Shown: piece after piece, positions 16,121 through 23,318 of the stretch
Layout: every line of letters starts with the position of its first letter
How positions within the stretch are numbered: the stretch's first letter is position 1
IMG/VR virus record: IMGVR_UViG_3300035698_002620
Location: 1 to 24,914 of that record
Origin: a virus
Reading direction: 5' to 3' (one strand)
Length of the DNA stretch: 24,914 bases
Notes under the pieces: model-generated
What the model was told of the DNA's origin: nothing
What the model saw: only the letters and a program-made list of their open reading frames with translations
The model's database searches: none
Program-made: the position numbers and the translations under genes

Positions 16121-17479
16121 ATGAGTGTTTCTTCATCCACATCAAGAATTCAATATGTCGGCAATAATGACACCGGCATCGCCTACCCAGTGCCGTGGAG
16201 ATTTACCGCAAATGCGGACATCGTGGTCGTCGAGACCGACTCTGCGGGAGTGGACACGACTCTCATCCTTTCGACTGATTACACCCTCATCGGCGTAGGT
16301 GATGCGTCTGGGGGGAGTTTGACCACCACGGTTGCTGTTCCCAGTCTCAGCTTTATTACCATCACCTTAGAGGTGGAAATAATTCAACCGGCAGTTTATG
16401 TCGAGAATGCCGACTTCCCTGCCTCCACCCAAGAGGGTGCGTTCGACAAATTGACCTGGATCGCCCAAGGAATTGACCGTGCGACGAAGGCATCAATCAG
16501 GGTGTCGGATGTCGAAGGAGAGCGGGATTTACTCGTTCCTGTGGCGACCACCATCCTTGGTCTTGATGGGGACAAGATGCCAACCACCTACACGGTGGAT
16601 GAGCTGAAGAGTTTCCTAGCATTAACCGGGGTCACGCTCGACGTTGATGCCGGGATGAAGACTTTCGCCGACTCTAGCGAGAGAGATTTGGCAGTTCCTG
16701 ACTTTACAGGTCAGCTTGGCACCCAGAGAGACACCCAGGTCGTTTACATCTCAAGCGGAACCAGCGCAGGCAATTGGGCTTTATTTTCGACGGTGCTGGC
16801 AATGTTTGCGGCAGACGAATTCACGGCTGATGCGGCTGGCAGATTGCCCTTCACGGACGGGATCTGGAACGCTGCGAAACTCGCAACGGATGCAGTCGAG
16901 ACAGCAAAAATTCTCGACGCAAATGTCACTGCCGCAAAACTTGCCGCGACCCTCGACCTTTCCTCGAAGACCCTGACCATGCCCTCCGGTCACTGGGCCG
17001 CAATCGCTCCTTCTCGGGCTGTTATTCAGAGTGTGTACGCCGAAGACGGAACCCACGAGACTTGGGCAAGCGGGACTTTCGCCGAAATCATCATTCCGAA
17101 TGACGACACCACCCCCACAGCAGCAGAGGGAAAGGAGTTGCTCACCGCATCAATCACCGCAGCAAGCGCATCGAACACCTTACGCATCACGATGAACACA
17201 GGTTCGGTGCTTTCCTCCACCAACAGTTCTCTAGTGTTGATGGCGGCAAGAGACTCTGGGGCGGCAGAGGCGACGATTTACGACTACTGCAACAACAACG
17301 GCGCCATCTCGCAAATGCTCCAGTACGAAGTTTCTGCCGGGACAGTCTCGGCCCAGACAATCCGCATGAGACTTGGACGGATTGGCGCGGGTTCAATCTA
17401 TATTAACGGAACTGCCTCCGATCGAAGGTTTTTCGGCACCCTTAAACACAAAATTTTAGTCGAAGAAATCAAAGCATAA
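16121..17479 (+). CDS. Tail fibre protein
   Basis: The 452-residue protein begins with a T7-tail-fibre-type attachment region. It has RIQYVGNNDTGIAYPVPWRF, then VVVETD, LILSTDYTLIGVGD and GGSLTTTVAV (about residues 9-73), and then ENADFPASTQEGAFDKLTWIAQ (95-116). Around 195-218, FTGQLGTQRDTQVVY followed by SGTSAGNW is a recurrent fibre segment. A heptad-like stretch (AAKLATDAVETAKILDANV) around 250-270 probably trimerises. A beta-rich C-terminal domain follows, which would contact the host receptor. The ATG at 16121 has no clear ribosome-binding site. The 49 bases before it hold nothing I can identify. Confidence 0.82.
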   Translation: MSVSSSTSRIQYVGNNDTGIAYPVPWRFTANADIVVVETDSAGVDTTLILSTDYTLIGVGDASGGSLTTTVAVPSLSFITITLEVEIIQPAVYVENADFPASTQEGAFDKLTWIAQGIDRATKASIRVSDVEGERDLLVPVATTILGLDGDKMPTTYTVDELKSFLALTGVTLDVDAGMKTFADSSERDLAVPDFTGQLGTQRDTQVVYISSGTSAGNWALFSTVLAMFAADEFTADAAGRLPFTDGIWNAAKLATDAVETAKILDANVTAAKLAATLDLSSKTLTMPSGHWAAIAPSRAVIQSVYAEDGTHETWASGTFAEIIIPNDDTTPTAAEGKELLTASITAASASNTLRITMNTGSVLSSTNSSLVLMAARDSGAAEATIYDYCNNNGAISQMLQYEVSAGTVSAQTIRMRLGRIGAGSIYINGTASDRRFFGTLKHKILVEEIKA

Positions 17480-17497
17480 TCTCACCCAAAAAATACC

Positions 17498-17977
17498 ATG
17501 TCCGCACCCCGCTACATTTCCACCGTCGCCGCAACGCGACCCGCAAACACCACTGCTTATACGGCTCTGGATGTCATCGGCGGCACCACTGCCGCCTTAT
17601 CAATCTTTGAATTTACCATCGCTCCAAACGGAGGTGCGCCAATGGTTATTCTCTCTGCTTCCCTTCGATGGGATGCTGCGGCTCTACCCTCTGGCGCGGC
17701 TGGAACCCGCCTCCACTTGTTCAATGAAAGTCCAACCGGAATTGCGGATAATTCTGCATTCAATTTGATTGCCGCTGACCGGGACAAATACCTGGGGGTG
17801 ATTCCTCTCGGGACTCCCGCTGACCTTGGTGACACCCTCTATGTCGAGGATGACTATATCAGGAAGAGCATCGTTGCCACGGGATCTTCCATCTTCGGAG
17901 TTGCCCAGACCGTCATCGGATTTACTCCGACATCCGGCGCAGTTCTCAACTGGACTCTCCAAGCTGTCACTGCGTAA
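17498..17977 (+). CDS. Small phage structural protein, putative
   Basis: The 159-residue, beta-rich protein begins with RYISTVAATRPANTTAYTALDVIGG, then has SLRWDAAALPSGAAGTRLHLFNESPT, DNSAFNLIAADRDKYLGVI and a GFTPTSGAVLNWTLQAV end. Proteins with this N-terminal 'RPANTTAYTA-DV-GG' pattern recur near fibre and virion genes of many phages, without a defined function. It follows the fibre gene after an 18-base A/C-rich gap and shares TAATG with the next gene. A decoration or baseplate/fibre-associated role is inferred from position. Confidence 0.65.
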   Translation: MSAPRYISTVAATRPANTTAYTALDVIGGTTAALSIFEFTIAPNGGAPMVILSASLRWDAAALPSGAAGTRLHLFNESPTGIADNSAFNLIAADRDKYLGVIPLGTPADLGDTLYVEDDYIRKSIVATGSSIFGVAQTVIGFTPTSGAVLNWTLQAVTA

Positions 17978-18714
17978 TGACTCCCACGCTCAATCTGATA
18001 ATCCGCTCGGGACTTGATTCCGACGCGCTTGCCTTCGCCGCCGAATCTGGCGCAGAGGACAGGCGAGGATTGTCAGACTTTGCGCGGGGAGTAAAAGGGC
18101 TGGGGCTGTGGGACAGCATGGTCTGCTGGCCTTTGCGTTCATCGCAGAACGCTGGGACGGGAACCGATGTTTATTCGTTGGGCGGCGGCGGGAGTTTTCC
18201 TGGAACGCTGGTCAACGGGCCGACTTGGGGCGCGGACTACATGACGGCAACGTCCACACAAAAAGCAACCATATCAAACTTAGCGTTCACCTCGAACGAT
18301 GTCATGTTTATAACTGCGGTAAAGTCAGACACAGGCAAAGTTAAAATCCTGAAATCTATAAATGCAGTTTTTGCCTTGTTTGCTCCAAGTGTCTCTACGG
18401 CCTATTTTGACGCGACTGAAATTGGCGCAAGGATTTCAGCGGCATTCGGAACAAGGACAGCCTTCTCGTTTGTGGGCGGAATTGGCGGCGCGGAGAATTC
18501 CATTCGTAAAGATGCCGCACAACTGGTGGCAGGGGGAGTTTCGGACATATCGGGAGAATCAGATGATGCCGTTGTATTTGAACAAACAGATGTTGGAACC
18601 TCAAACATAGCGTTTGTTGCTGTGTTCCAAGGGCAACCTTACGCCGCAGCCGACTTTAACGCAGTTCGCGCACTCTACAAATCAACCATCGGAATCGGAT
18701 TATCATTACCATGA
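17977..18714 (+). CDS. Putative receptor-binding or tail accessory protein
   Basis: This 245-residue protein starts in the TAATG junction and ends with an ATGA overlap. An N-terminal helix-rich part (to about residue 40) is followed by LWDSMVCWPLRSSQNAGTG, SLGGGGSFPGTLVNGPTWGADY, several strands and a final helix AADFNAVRALYKSTIGIGLSLP. The middle and C-terminal parts have the order expected of a LamG/concanavalin-like jelly roll: a Gly-rich opening, VMFITAVKSD, then a FVAVFQGQPY strand and a closing helix. Such domains often bind glycans in phage tail proteins. I do not recognise the exact family. Confidence 0.55.
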   Translation: MTPTLNLIIRSGLDSDALAFAAESGAEDRRGLSDFARGVKGLGLWDSMVCWPLRSSQNAGTGTDVYSLGGGGSFPGTLVNGPTWGADYMTATSTQKATISNLAFTSNDVMFITAVKSDTGKVKILKSINAVFALFAPSVSTAYFDATEIGARISAAFGTRTAFSFVGGIGGAENSIRKDAAQLVAGGVSDISGESDDAVVFEQTDVGTSNIAFVAVFQGQPYAAADFNAVRALYKSTIGIGLSLP

Positions 18715-19055
18715 GCTTCGAGGCCACAGAACGAATCGCGGCGGTTGCGCCAGCGTCTATCGCTGCGTTGTACCCTGCGCTTCTGGCTCAGTTCGGCGAA
18801 GACTTGCCTGACGGGAAGCGCACCATTCGCACCATTGGAGGACACTGGGACGACGGTGCAAAGACCCGCAAACGTGCCGCGAGCATGACAGACGGCACGA
18901 TCACAGGCACGACCATGACCGATGGGCGCATGGCATTTCGATGCCTCTGGCAATCTGACCTCGTTGCAGCCTGGGACGATGGCGACCTTTCTGGCTTTGA
19001 TGAACTGACCGAAGAACAATACCAGGCACTTCTGCCGGAAGTTGAGGAACCATGA
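18711..19055 (+). CDS. Hypothetical protein, possible tail/lysis junction protein
   Basis: The 114-residue acidic protein overlaps both neighbours by ATGA. The N-terminal half is helical (ERIAAVAPASIAALYPALLAQF). The middle is basic and Thr/Gly-rich (KTRKRAASMTDGTITGTT), and the end is acidic (DELTEEQYQALLPEVEEP). There is no signal peptide or membrane segment. Small acidic proteins of this size next to fibre genes can be fibre-assembly chaperones, but nothing in this sequence proves that. Confidence 0.55.
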   Translation: MSFEATERIAAVAPASIAALYPALLAQFGEDLPDGKRTIRTIGGHWDDGAKTRKRAASMTDGTITGTTMTDGRMAFRCLWQSDLVAAWDDGDLSGFDELTEEQYQALLPEVEEP

Positions 19056-19330
19056 CCGATATTGTAAAAACCGCAATCCTCAGCCCTCAGACGCTAATCC
19101 CGATGGGGTTGCTCTGCGCGCTGCTGATTCCCCTGACCGCCGCGACATGGTGGGCGGGGACATCCTACACTCAGTTCACGAATCGCCTGACGGATGTGGA
19201 GCTTGCGGTGCTTGGAAAACGCTGGACCCCGGCAATGGAACAAGCGGCTTGGTTTGAATTCCAGCGATTGAATCCCGAGATCGAGGTGCCGAATGCGAGA
19301 CAAATTCAGGACGCCTGGAATACCCCTTAA
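19052..19330 (+). CDS. Small one-pass membrane protein, lysis candidate
   Basis: The 92-residue protein starts in an ATGA overlap, with GAGG seven bases upstream. One clear membrane segment lies at about residues 14-34 (LIPMGLLCALLIPLTAATWW). A short soluble tail follows with RWTPAMEQAAWFEFQRLNPEIEVPN, a pattern common in proteins encoded beside phage holins. Candidate roles are holin or inner-membrane spanin-like protein. It opens a run of membrane genes that leads to the endolysin. Confidence 0.6.
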   Translation: MTDIVKTAILSPQTLIPMGLLCALLIPLTAATWWAGTSYTQFTNRLTDVELAVLGKRWTPAMEQAAWFEFQRLNPEIEVPNARQIQDAWNTP

Positions 19331-19334
19331 TATT

Positions 19335-19640
19335 ATGAAAAACTGGTTTTACAAATTATGGTGCTGGGTCACTGGGCGAGGGGTTGACCTCTTCAAATTC
19401 CTTGCGCCAATCGTTGCCGATGAGGCAGGACGGATGATTGAGATTCTTGCCCCTGCGGCATTGGAAATTGCATTGGATCTTGCGACATCGAAAAGCAAGG
19501 GTTCCAAAAAGTTCCAAATTGCGGTTGATGAGCTTCGGGCTAGGGCGACAGTCGCCGGGGTGAATGCGACAACTTCAATTTTGAATACGACGGTGCAACT
19601 TGCTGTGCAACGCCTCAAAGCGACAGGCGAAATTCAATGA
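19335..19640 (+). CDS. Possible LLH-type holin
   Basis: The preferred start is ATG 19335, four bases after the previous stop; an in-frame ATG at 19293 would overlap the previous gene. The 101-residue product begins MKNWFYKLWCWVTGRG. It then has a moderately hydrophobic helix (LAPIVADEAGRMIEILAPAALEIALDL) and a basic, amphipathic C-terminal half with KGSKKFQIAVDELRARAT and TVQLAVQRLK. The C-terminal pattern resembles the LLH holin family, whose members have an N-terminal membrane helix and a long charged tail. The membrane helix here is weaker than usual. Its ATGA overlap and lysis context support a lysis role. Confidence 0.5.
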   Translation: MKNWFYKLWCWVTGRGVDLFKFLAPIVADEAGRMIEILAPAALEIALDLATSKSKGSKKFQIAVDELRARATVAGVNATTSILNTTVQLAVQRLKATGEIQ

Positions 19641-20104
19641 AACTCAAAAGGTGGTTGCTCCTCAAACTGGCTGGGCCTTTGGGCTTTGCCGTTCGACCAA
19701 TCCTTGCCGCGATGGTCGGGGTGGTGGTCGCTGCTGGATATGAGCAAGCCTGGGTGGTCATCTACAAAGTGCCGCTTCTCCAGAGGTTCGCCGAGGCTAC
19801 CATTGACCGCCTTGACCCCGCATTCGTGCAGGCAATGACCCCCGGTGCCGTAGGAGGTGCCGTTGCGCTCCTGCTTTGGGGCTTTGCGTCAGATTGGGCA
19901 CTCGGCAACCTCCGCGCCGGTAACAAACAGGTGCAGGACTCGGCCAATCAATCCCTGACCGTTGGCACGGTGGATCGGGACGGCATCATCTTCGCAAATG
20001 GTCCCACTGCCCAGCTTGTCACCCGCATAGCATACGAGTCCATCTATCCTGCCGCTGACCCAATCAAACCGGGAGGGGTGGATGTCCGGCGACCTCTGCC
20101 ATGA
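19637..20104 (+). CDS. Two-pass membrane protein in lysis region
   Basis: The 155-residue protein has a basic N-terminus (MKLKRWLLLKLAG) and membrane segments at about 20-42 (VRPILAAMVGVVVAAGYEQ) and 68-86 (GAVGGAVALLLWGFASDW). A soluble C-terminal tail ends in KPGGVDVRRPLP. It overlaps both neighbours by ATGA. Holin and holin-partner proteins often have two such segments. I do not recognise the family, so holin is a positional inference. Confidence 0.55.
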   Translation: MKLKRWLLLKLAGPLGFAVRPILAAMVGVVVAAGYEQAWVVIYKVPLLQRFAEATIDRLDPAFVQAMTPGAVGGAVALLLWGFASDWALGNLRAGNKQVQDSANQSLTVGTVDRDGIIFANGPTAQLVTRIAYESIYPAADPIKPGGVDVRRPLP

Positions 20105-20319
20105 TCCATGCTTTTCGGGTCAACCGCTATGACGAATTCATCGGAGACATCCCCCCAGACATTCTCCGGCTCGTCCCGCATGAGGAGAGAACCACATTCT
20201 GGCGTGAGGTTCGGAAAAACGCTGCGGGGAAAATTGTTGTCGGCTGGAAGGTTTCCGATAACGGACTCCCTTTTCCAATCCTTGCCGGATTTGAATTCAA
20301 AACTGGAGGCACATGGTAA
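20101..20319 (+). CDS. Hypothetical 72-residue protein
   Basis: This small soluble protein is translated from an ATGA overlap. It contains RLVPHEERTTFWREVRKNAAGKIVVGW and ends FEFKTGGTW. The next small gene starts inside its last codons. It has no membrane segment and no known motif, and it stands inside the lysis operon. Confidence 0.5.
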   Translation: MIHAFRVNRYDEFIGDIPPDILRLVPHEERTTFWREVRKNAAGKIVVGWKVSDNGLPFPILAGFEFKTGGTW

Positions 20320-20450
20320 ATAGAGAACATTCTAAATGGGGCGCATTTTTTGTCATCGTTGTTTCGATGGTGGCGATAATGCTCGCCTTCGCGCAATGCA
20401 CCCGCGAGCCCGCTTTCCCCGACATCACCACAACCATCCCACTCCAATGA
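20313..20450 (+). CDS. 45-residue membrane protein, spanin or lysis accessory candidate
   Basis: This small frame runs from ATG 20313, overlapping the previous stop by seven bases, to TGA 20448-20450. It shares ATGA with the endolysin start. GGAGG lies just before the ATG (AACTGGAGGCACATGG), which supports translation. The product has a charged N-terminus, one hydrophobic segment at about residues 9-27 (WGAFFVIVVSMVAIMLAFA), a Cys at 29 and a short Pro/Thr-rich tail. The Cys after the hydrophobic stretch suggests a lipoprotein of the outer-membrane spanin kind. The box FAQC is not canonical, so a simple membrane peptide is equally possible. Confidence 0.6.
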   Translation: MVNREHSKWGAFFVIVVSMVAIMLAFAQCTREPAFPDITTTIPLQ

Positions 20451-20896
20451 CAAACCAAGACCGATTCCAAAAGCTGCTCGACAAAAAGGGCGTCCGATAT
20501 TTCTCAGCCAAGGAGGTTTTCTTCAGGGGGTCCAGTGACTCGAGACTCCACCTCAATACCGACCCGCCGAGGGAGTACTGGAACCACATTATTCCAACCT
20601 TGGAGATGCTCGACAAACTGCGACAGGTTATAGGCTACCCCATCTCTATCGTGTCCTGCTACCGGGGCGAGGCATACAATCGGCGCATAGGTGGGGCCAG
20701 GTTCTCCCAGCACAAAGAATTCCGAGCCATCGACTTTCAGTCATATCATGTCGCCCCTAGCACTATGTTCGATATTCTCAAAGGCTACCGCAACGCCGGG
20801 GAATTCAAGGGCGGGCTGGGACTCTACCGGACCTTTGTTCACATTGACACTCGGGGGCGCAATTCCTCCTGGGCAGGCTCGGGCGTCTCTCTCTAG
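20447..20896 (+). CDS. Endolysin, peptidase M15-type
   Basis: The start was set at ATG 20447 because it forms an ATGA overlap with the small membrane gene; the frame is open upstream to ATG 20336. The 149-residue product shows the M15A metallopeptidase pattern. SIVSCYRGEAYNRRIGG is followed by SQHKEFRAIDF, with zinc ligands H89 and D96, and by VHIDTRGR with H132. Enzymes of this family cut peptide bonds in peptidoglycan stem peptides. With no signal peptide, it would need a holin for release, consistent with the preceding membrane genes. It closes the late block. Confidence 0.85.
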   Translation: MTNQDRFQKLLDKKGVRYFSAKEVFFRGSSDSRLHLNTDPPREYWNHIIPTLEMLDKLRQVIGYPISIVSCYRGEAYNRRIGGARFSQHKEFRAIDFQSYHVAPSTMFDILKGYRNAGEFKGGLGLYRTFVHIDTRGRNSSWAGSGVSL

Positions 20897-20900
20897 GGGC

Positions 20901-20974
20901 TTGACATTTGGTGCCATAAAATAAAATGAAGATTTATCTTGCCTGTGTGTATTTATGCGGATACATATAGAGGC
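20901..20974 (+). promoter_or_regulatory. Candidate early promoter with operator-like inverted repeats
   Basis: This is the longest gap in the right half. TTGACA (20901-20906) is a perfect -35 box, but the best -10, TAAAAT (20922-20927), is only 15 bases away. A second pair, TTGCCT (20939-20944) and TACATA (20962-20967), is 17 bases apart and would start RNA close to the ATG at 20975. Inverted repeats AAGAT-TT-ATCTT (20929-20940) and TGTAT-N8-ATACA (20948-20965) overlap these boxes and could be operator sites. The region is AT-rich compared with its surroundings and separates late from early genes. Confidence 0.5.
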
Positions 20975-21127
20975 ATGGCAAAAACACCACCCCGCCGCCG
21001 GAACATTTCTTGGCGCGAAACTACCGACAAAACTGCGAGACGACTCGCATTCACCCGCGAGATCCCCGTAAGCGAATTGCTGCAAAACCTCGTTCTCCGC
21101 GAAGCGAAAACCAAGAGGAAGTCATAG
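20975..21127 (+). CDS. Ribbon-helix-helix-like small regulator
   Basis: This 50-residue basic protein has a short strand (NISWRET, 10-16), a first helix (TDKTARRLAFTRE, 17-29), a turn (IPVS) and a second helix (ELLQNLVLREAKTKRK, 34-49). This is the size and order of Arc/CopG-type DNA-binding proteins, which bind operators as dimers through the strand. It is the first gene after the late block, right behind a promoter-like region with inverted repeats. Control of its own operon is therefore plausible. The start is ATG; an upstream in-frame TTG at 20939 is less likely. Confidence 0.55.
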   Translation: MAKTPPRRRNISWRETTDKTARRLAFTREIPVSELLQNLVLREAKTKRKS

Positions 21128-21128
21128 T

Positions 21129-21323
21129 ATGGAAATCTTCATCCTCCTCCTCCTCATCCTCGCCTCGATGATCGCGATTCACCGGATTGCGGTTGTTGAA
21201 ACCACCGCAAAAAGCAACCAGCAGTGGCGCGATTGGAACGGATCTCTCCGATATGGTCCCGGCCCTGATGGGCGAGATCGTGATGGCAACCTTTACGAGG
21301 ACTCCTCCCATGCCAAACCTTGA
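21129..21323 (+). CDS. Small membrane protein, unknown
   Basis: The 64-residue protein has a good ribosome-binding site (GAGGAAG) and starts one base after the previous stop. Residues about 3-18 are strongly hydrophobic (IFILLLLILASMIAIH). A short polar tail follows with RDWNGSLRYGPGPDGRDRDGN. It overlaps the next gene by 14 bases. Early small membrane proteins of phages often affect host membrane functions or superinfection, but no such function can be shown here. Confidence 0.55.
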   Translation: MEIFILLLLILASMIAIHRIAVVETTAKSNQQWRDWNGSLRYGPGPDGRDRDGNLYEDSSHAKP

Positions 21324-21480
21324 CGACAACGCCGACATGGTTCTCGACCATGAGGACGACCCTGACATGGAAGCTGAACCTCGAACCTGCCCCCATTGCA
21401 ACGGCTCGGGCGAAGGATGGCATGAGGGGTGGATCTGCCGCCACTGCAACGGCAAGGGAGAAATTCACCCAACCACATGA
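21310..21480 (+). CDS. DnaJ-type CxxCxGxG zinc-motif protein
   Basis: The preferred start is ATG 21310; the frame is open upstream inside the previous gene. The 56-residue product has a very acidic N-terminus (DDNADMVLDHEDDPDMEAE). It then has two CxxCxGxG motifs, CPHCNGSG (27-34) and CRHCNGKG (43-50), which together can hold one zinc ion as in the DnaJ cysteine-rich domain. Single such ribbons occur in small phage proteins of unknown role. It shares ATGA with the following tiny gene. Confidence 0.65.
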   Translation: MPNLDDNADMVLDHEDDPDMEAEPRTCPHCNGSGEGWHEGWICRHCNGKGEIHPTT

Positions 21481-21560
21481 AAACCCTCACCGAAATCTGC
21501 TTCTTTTGCAGGGGCAAAGGAATCGCCAAAATTCACCAACCACTAACCAAAAAAGAATAG
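21477..21560 (+). CDS. 27-residue CxxCxGxG half-motif peptide
   Basis: This very short frame runs from ATG 21477, in the ATGA overlap with the previous gene, to TAG 21558-21560, one base before the next ATG. The product has a single CFFCRGKG motif (8-15) and a Lys-rich end. The tight junctions on both sides and the same motif as its neighbour argue that it is a real translated gene. One half-motif could bind zinc only as a dimer or with the neighbouring protein. Confidence 0.5.
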   Translation: MKTLTEICFFCRGKGIAKIHQPLTKKE

Positions 21561-21561
21561 T

Positions 21562-22470
21562 ATGAACGAACCCGAAAACCAAATCGCAACGAAACCCGAA
21601 ATGAAACCCGTTCCCAAAGCATCCGCCCTCACCGTCATGGCGAGTCGCGTGAATGTGGAACCCGAAAAACTCCTCGCGACCCTGAAGGAAACGGTCTTCA
21701 AGAAGGCGACAAACAACGAACTGATGGCCTTGGTCATCGTCGCAAACGAGTATGGGCTAAACCCCTTCCTCAAAGAGATTTACGCATTCCCTGCCAAGGG
21801 GGGCGGCATCGTTCCGGTTGTCGGCATTGACGGATGGATCAGCATGATGAATCGCCAACCGGAATTCGATGGCATCGAGTTCGAGTTCGTCGAGGGCAAG
21901 GAGGGCAAGCCGATCTCCTGCACCGCAATCATCTACCTCAAGGGCCGAGGGCATCCCGTGAAGCTCACCGAGTACATGGATGAGTGCTATCGGAACACCG
22001 AGCCGTGGAATGCCATGCCTCGCCGCATGATTCGGCACAAAGCTCTCATCCAGGCTGCGCGAGTTGCCTTCGGTTTCAGCGGCATCCAGGACGAAGACGA
22101 GGCAGCAATCACCATGAAATCCGCAAATGCCCATGAGGTGGCACCGAAGGCGGCGACACCTAACTTTGCCCCCAAACCCGAGAAGAAGGTGAGGAAGGCA
22201 AAGGCACCGAAGGTCGAGGAAACTGACGCTGAAGTCGAGGTCGAACCTAACCCAGCACCGGACGCTTGGGGAACCCTCTCCGTAAACCTCGCTGATGCTG
22301 GAATCAAGCAGGAGGATTTCGTCAAAGGACTCCGCGCAATTGACCCTGATCGTGTCCCTTCGCAGGCAAAGGTCGTGGACGATCTGCGCGACGATGTTCT
22401 GACCACCATCGCCGCCGAGGGGCTTGACGCGATTGTCGAGGTGATGAAAGCGAAAGGAATTTCGCTATGA
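21562..22470 (+). CDS. bet: Single-strand annealing protein, Bet/RecT family
   Basis: The 302-residue protein matches phage recombination protein Bet. ELMALVIVANEYGLNPFLKEIYAFP (about 53-77) is followed by GIVPVVGIDGWISMMNRQPEFDGIEF (82-107), then a strand with CTAIIYLKGRGHPV and the helix PRRMIRHKALIQAARVAFGF. Such proteins coat single-stranded DNA and anneal complementary strands. A basic linker (KKVRKAKAPK) and an acidic stretch separate the core from a C-terminal domain of about 60 residues. It shares ATGA with the exonuclease gene, its usual partner. There is no strong ribosome-binding site, only an A-rich stretch (AACCAAAAAAGAATAG). Confidence 0.88.
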   Translation: MNEPENQIATKPEMKPVPKASALTVMASRVNVEPEKLLATLKETVFKKATNNELMALVIVANEYGLNPFLKEIYAFPAKGGGIVPVVGIDGWISMMNRQPEFDGIEFEFVEGKEGKPISCTAIIYLKGRGHPVKLTEYMDECYRNTEPWNAMPRRMIRHKALIQAARVAFGFSGIQDEDEAAITMKSANAHEVAPKAATPNFAPKPEKKVRKAKAPKVEETDAEVEVEPNPAPDAWGTLSVNLADAGIKQEDFVKGLRAIDPDRVPSQAKVVDDLRDDVLTTIAAEGLDAIVEVMKAKGISL

Positions 22471-23267
22471 GCGCATTCAAACCTAACAAAGAAGGGGTGT
22501 TTTTTGACCTCCCAGAGGCGATCTATCGGCAGGCACCTGGGGTCAATATCTCAGCCCTGAAAATCATGGGACGCTCCCCCGCTCACTACCACGCCGGGGT
22601 TGTCGGACCGAAGTTTGAGCCAACTCCAGCAATGGTCTTTGGAACCATCCTCCACGGTTCGATCTTAGAGCCGGGGAAGACCTCCTACGTGGTTCGCCCT
22701 GTCGGGATGGACTACCGGAGCAAGGAGGGACGGGCTTGGCGTGATGCTCAGTCTGCGCCGATCCTGACCGCTGACGAGGGGGACAGGATTCTCGGCGCGA
22801 TTGATGCTGTGAAAACCCATCCTTTGGTCGCGGGCATCCTCGCCGGGAAGGATGTTCGCCGCGAGGTAGCAGTGTTCAAGCGGCATGAGGCCACCGGGAG
22901 ACTTCTCAAGGGTCGGCTCGACATCGTCACCGAGGATTCTGATGGCAGGACAGTCGTTCTCGACATAAAAACCACGGAAGACGCGAGCGCAAATACTTTC
23001 CCGAAAGCGATGGCAAACTTCGGTTATGACCAGCAAGCGGCATATTATTCCGACCTAGTCGGGGCTGAGCATTTCGTCTTCATTGCCGTAGAAAAGACTG
23101 CCCCTTTTGCGGTTGGGCTTTATGCTCTCGACGCTGAGAGTCTTGACCTCGGAAGGGCGAAAAATGAGGCCCAACTTGCAACACTTGCCGAATGCGAGGA
23201 CGCTAACTCCTGGCCTGCATATCCAGAAACCATCGAAACAATCTCTCTCCCAAATTGGGCGAAGTAA
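22467..23267 (+). CDS. RecE-like (PD-(D/E)XK) exonuclease
   Basis: The 266-residue protein overlaps bet by ATGA and has AAAGGA nine bases before its ATG. It shows the exonuclease VIII C-terminal pattern. INISALK-like NISALKIMGRSPAHY is followed by VFGTILHGSILEP (H63) and RREVAVF (E133). The catalytic LLKGRLDIV (D152), VVLDIKTTEDAS (D166, K168) and GYDQQAAYYSD (Q189, Y193) follow. The enzyme would resect one strand of double-stranded DNA ends so that Bet can anneal the remaining strand. Its length is that of a stand-alone RecE nuclease domain. Confidence 0.87.
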   Translation: MSAFKPNKEGVFFDLPEAIYRQAPGVNISALKIMGRSPAHYHAGVVGPKFEPTPAMVFGTILHGSILEPGKTSYVVRPVGMDYRSKEGRAWRDAQSAPILTADEGDRILGAIDAVKTHPLVAGILAGKDVRREVAVFKRHEATGRLLKGRLDIVTEDSDGRTVVLDIKTTEDASANTFPKAMANFGYDQQAAYYSDLVGAEHFVFIAVEKTAPFAVGLYALDAESLDLGRAKNEAQLATLAECEDANSWPAYPETIETISLPNWAK

Positions 23268-23318
23268 ACCAAATAAACCAACCAAAAACCAAAAACCAAA
23301 ACCCAACACTAAAACCAA
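23268..23318 (+). promoter_or_regulatory. A/C-rich repetitive leader of ssb
   Basis: The 51 bases before ssb contain only two T and no G, built of repeated ACCAAA/CCAAAAA units. There is no Shine-Dalgarno sequence. A run like this stays single-stranded and could recruit ribosomes through protein S1 or an equivalent. It could also serve as a binding site for a single-strand binding protein, including SSB itself. Confidence 0.5.

Noticed and set aside
20336-20446. Upstream start for the endolysin
   Set aside because: The extra residues (Arg/His/Pro-rich) translate the small membrane gene in the wrong frame. ATG 20447 gives the usual ATGA overlap.
21187-21309. Upstream start for the 56-residue zinc-motif protein
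   Set aside because: It would overlap most of the small membrane-protein gene, and the acidic start at 21310 makes a tighter junction.
23268-23318. CRISPR-like or tandem repeat array
   Set aside because: The units are irregular and only a few bases long, with no spacers. It is a compositional A/C run.
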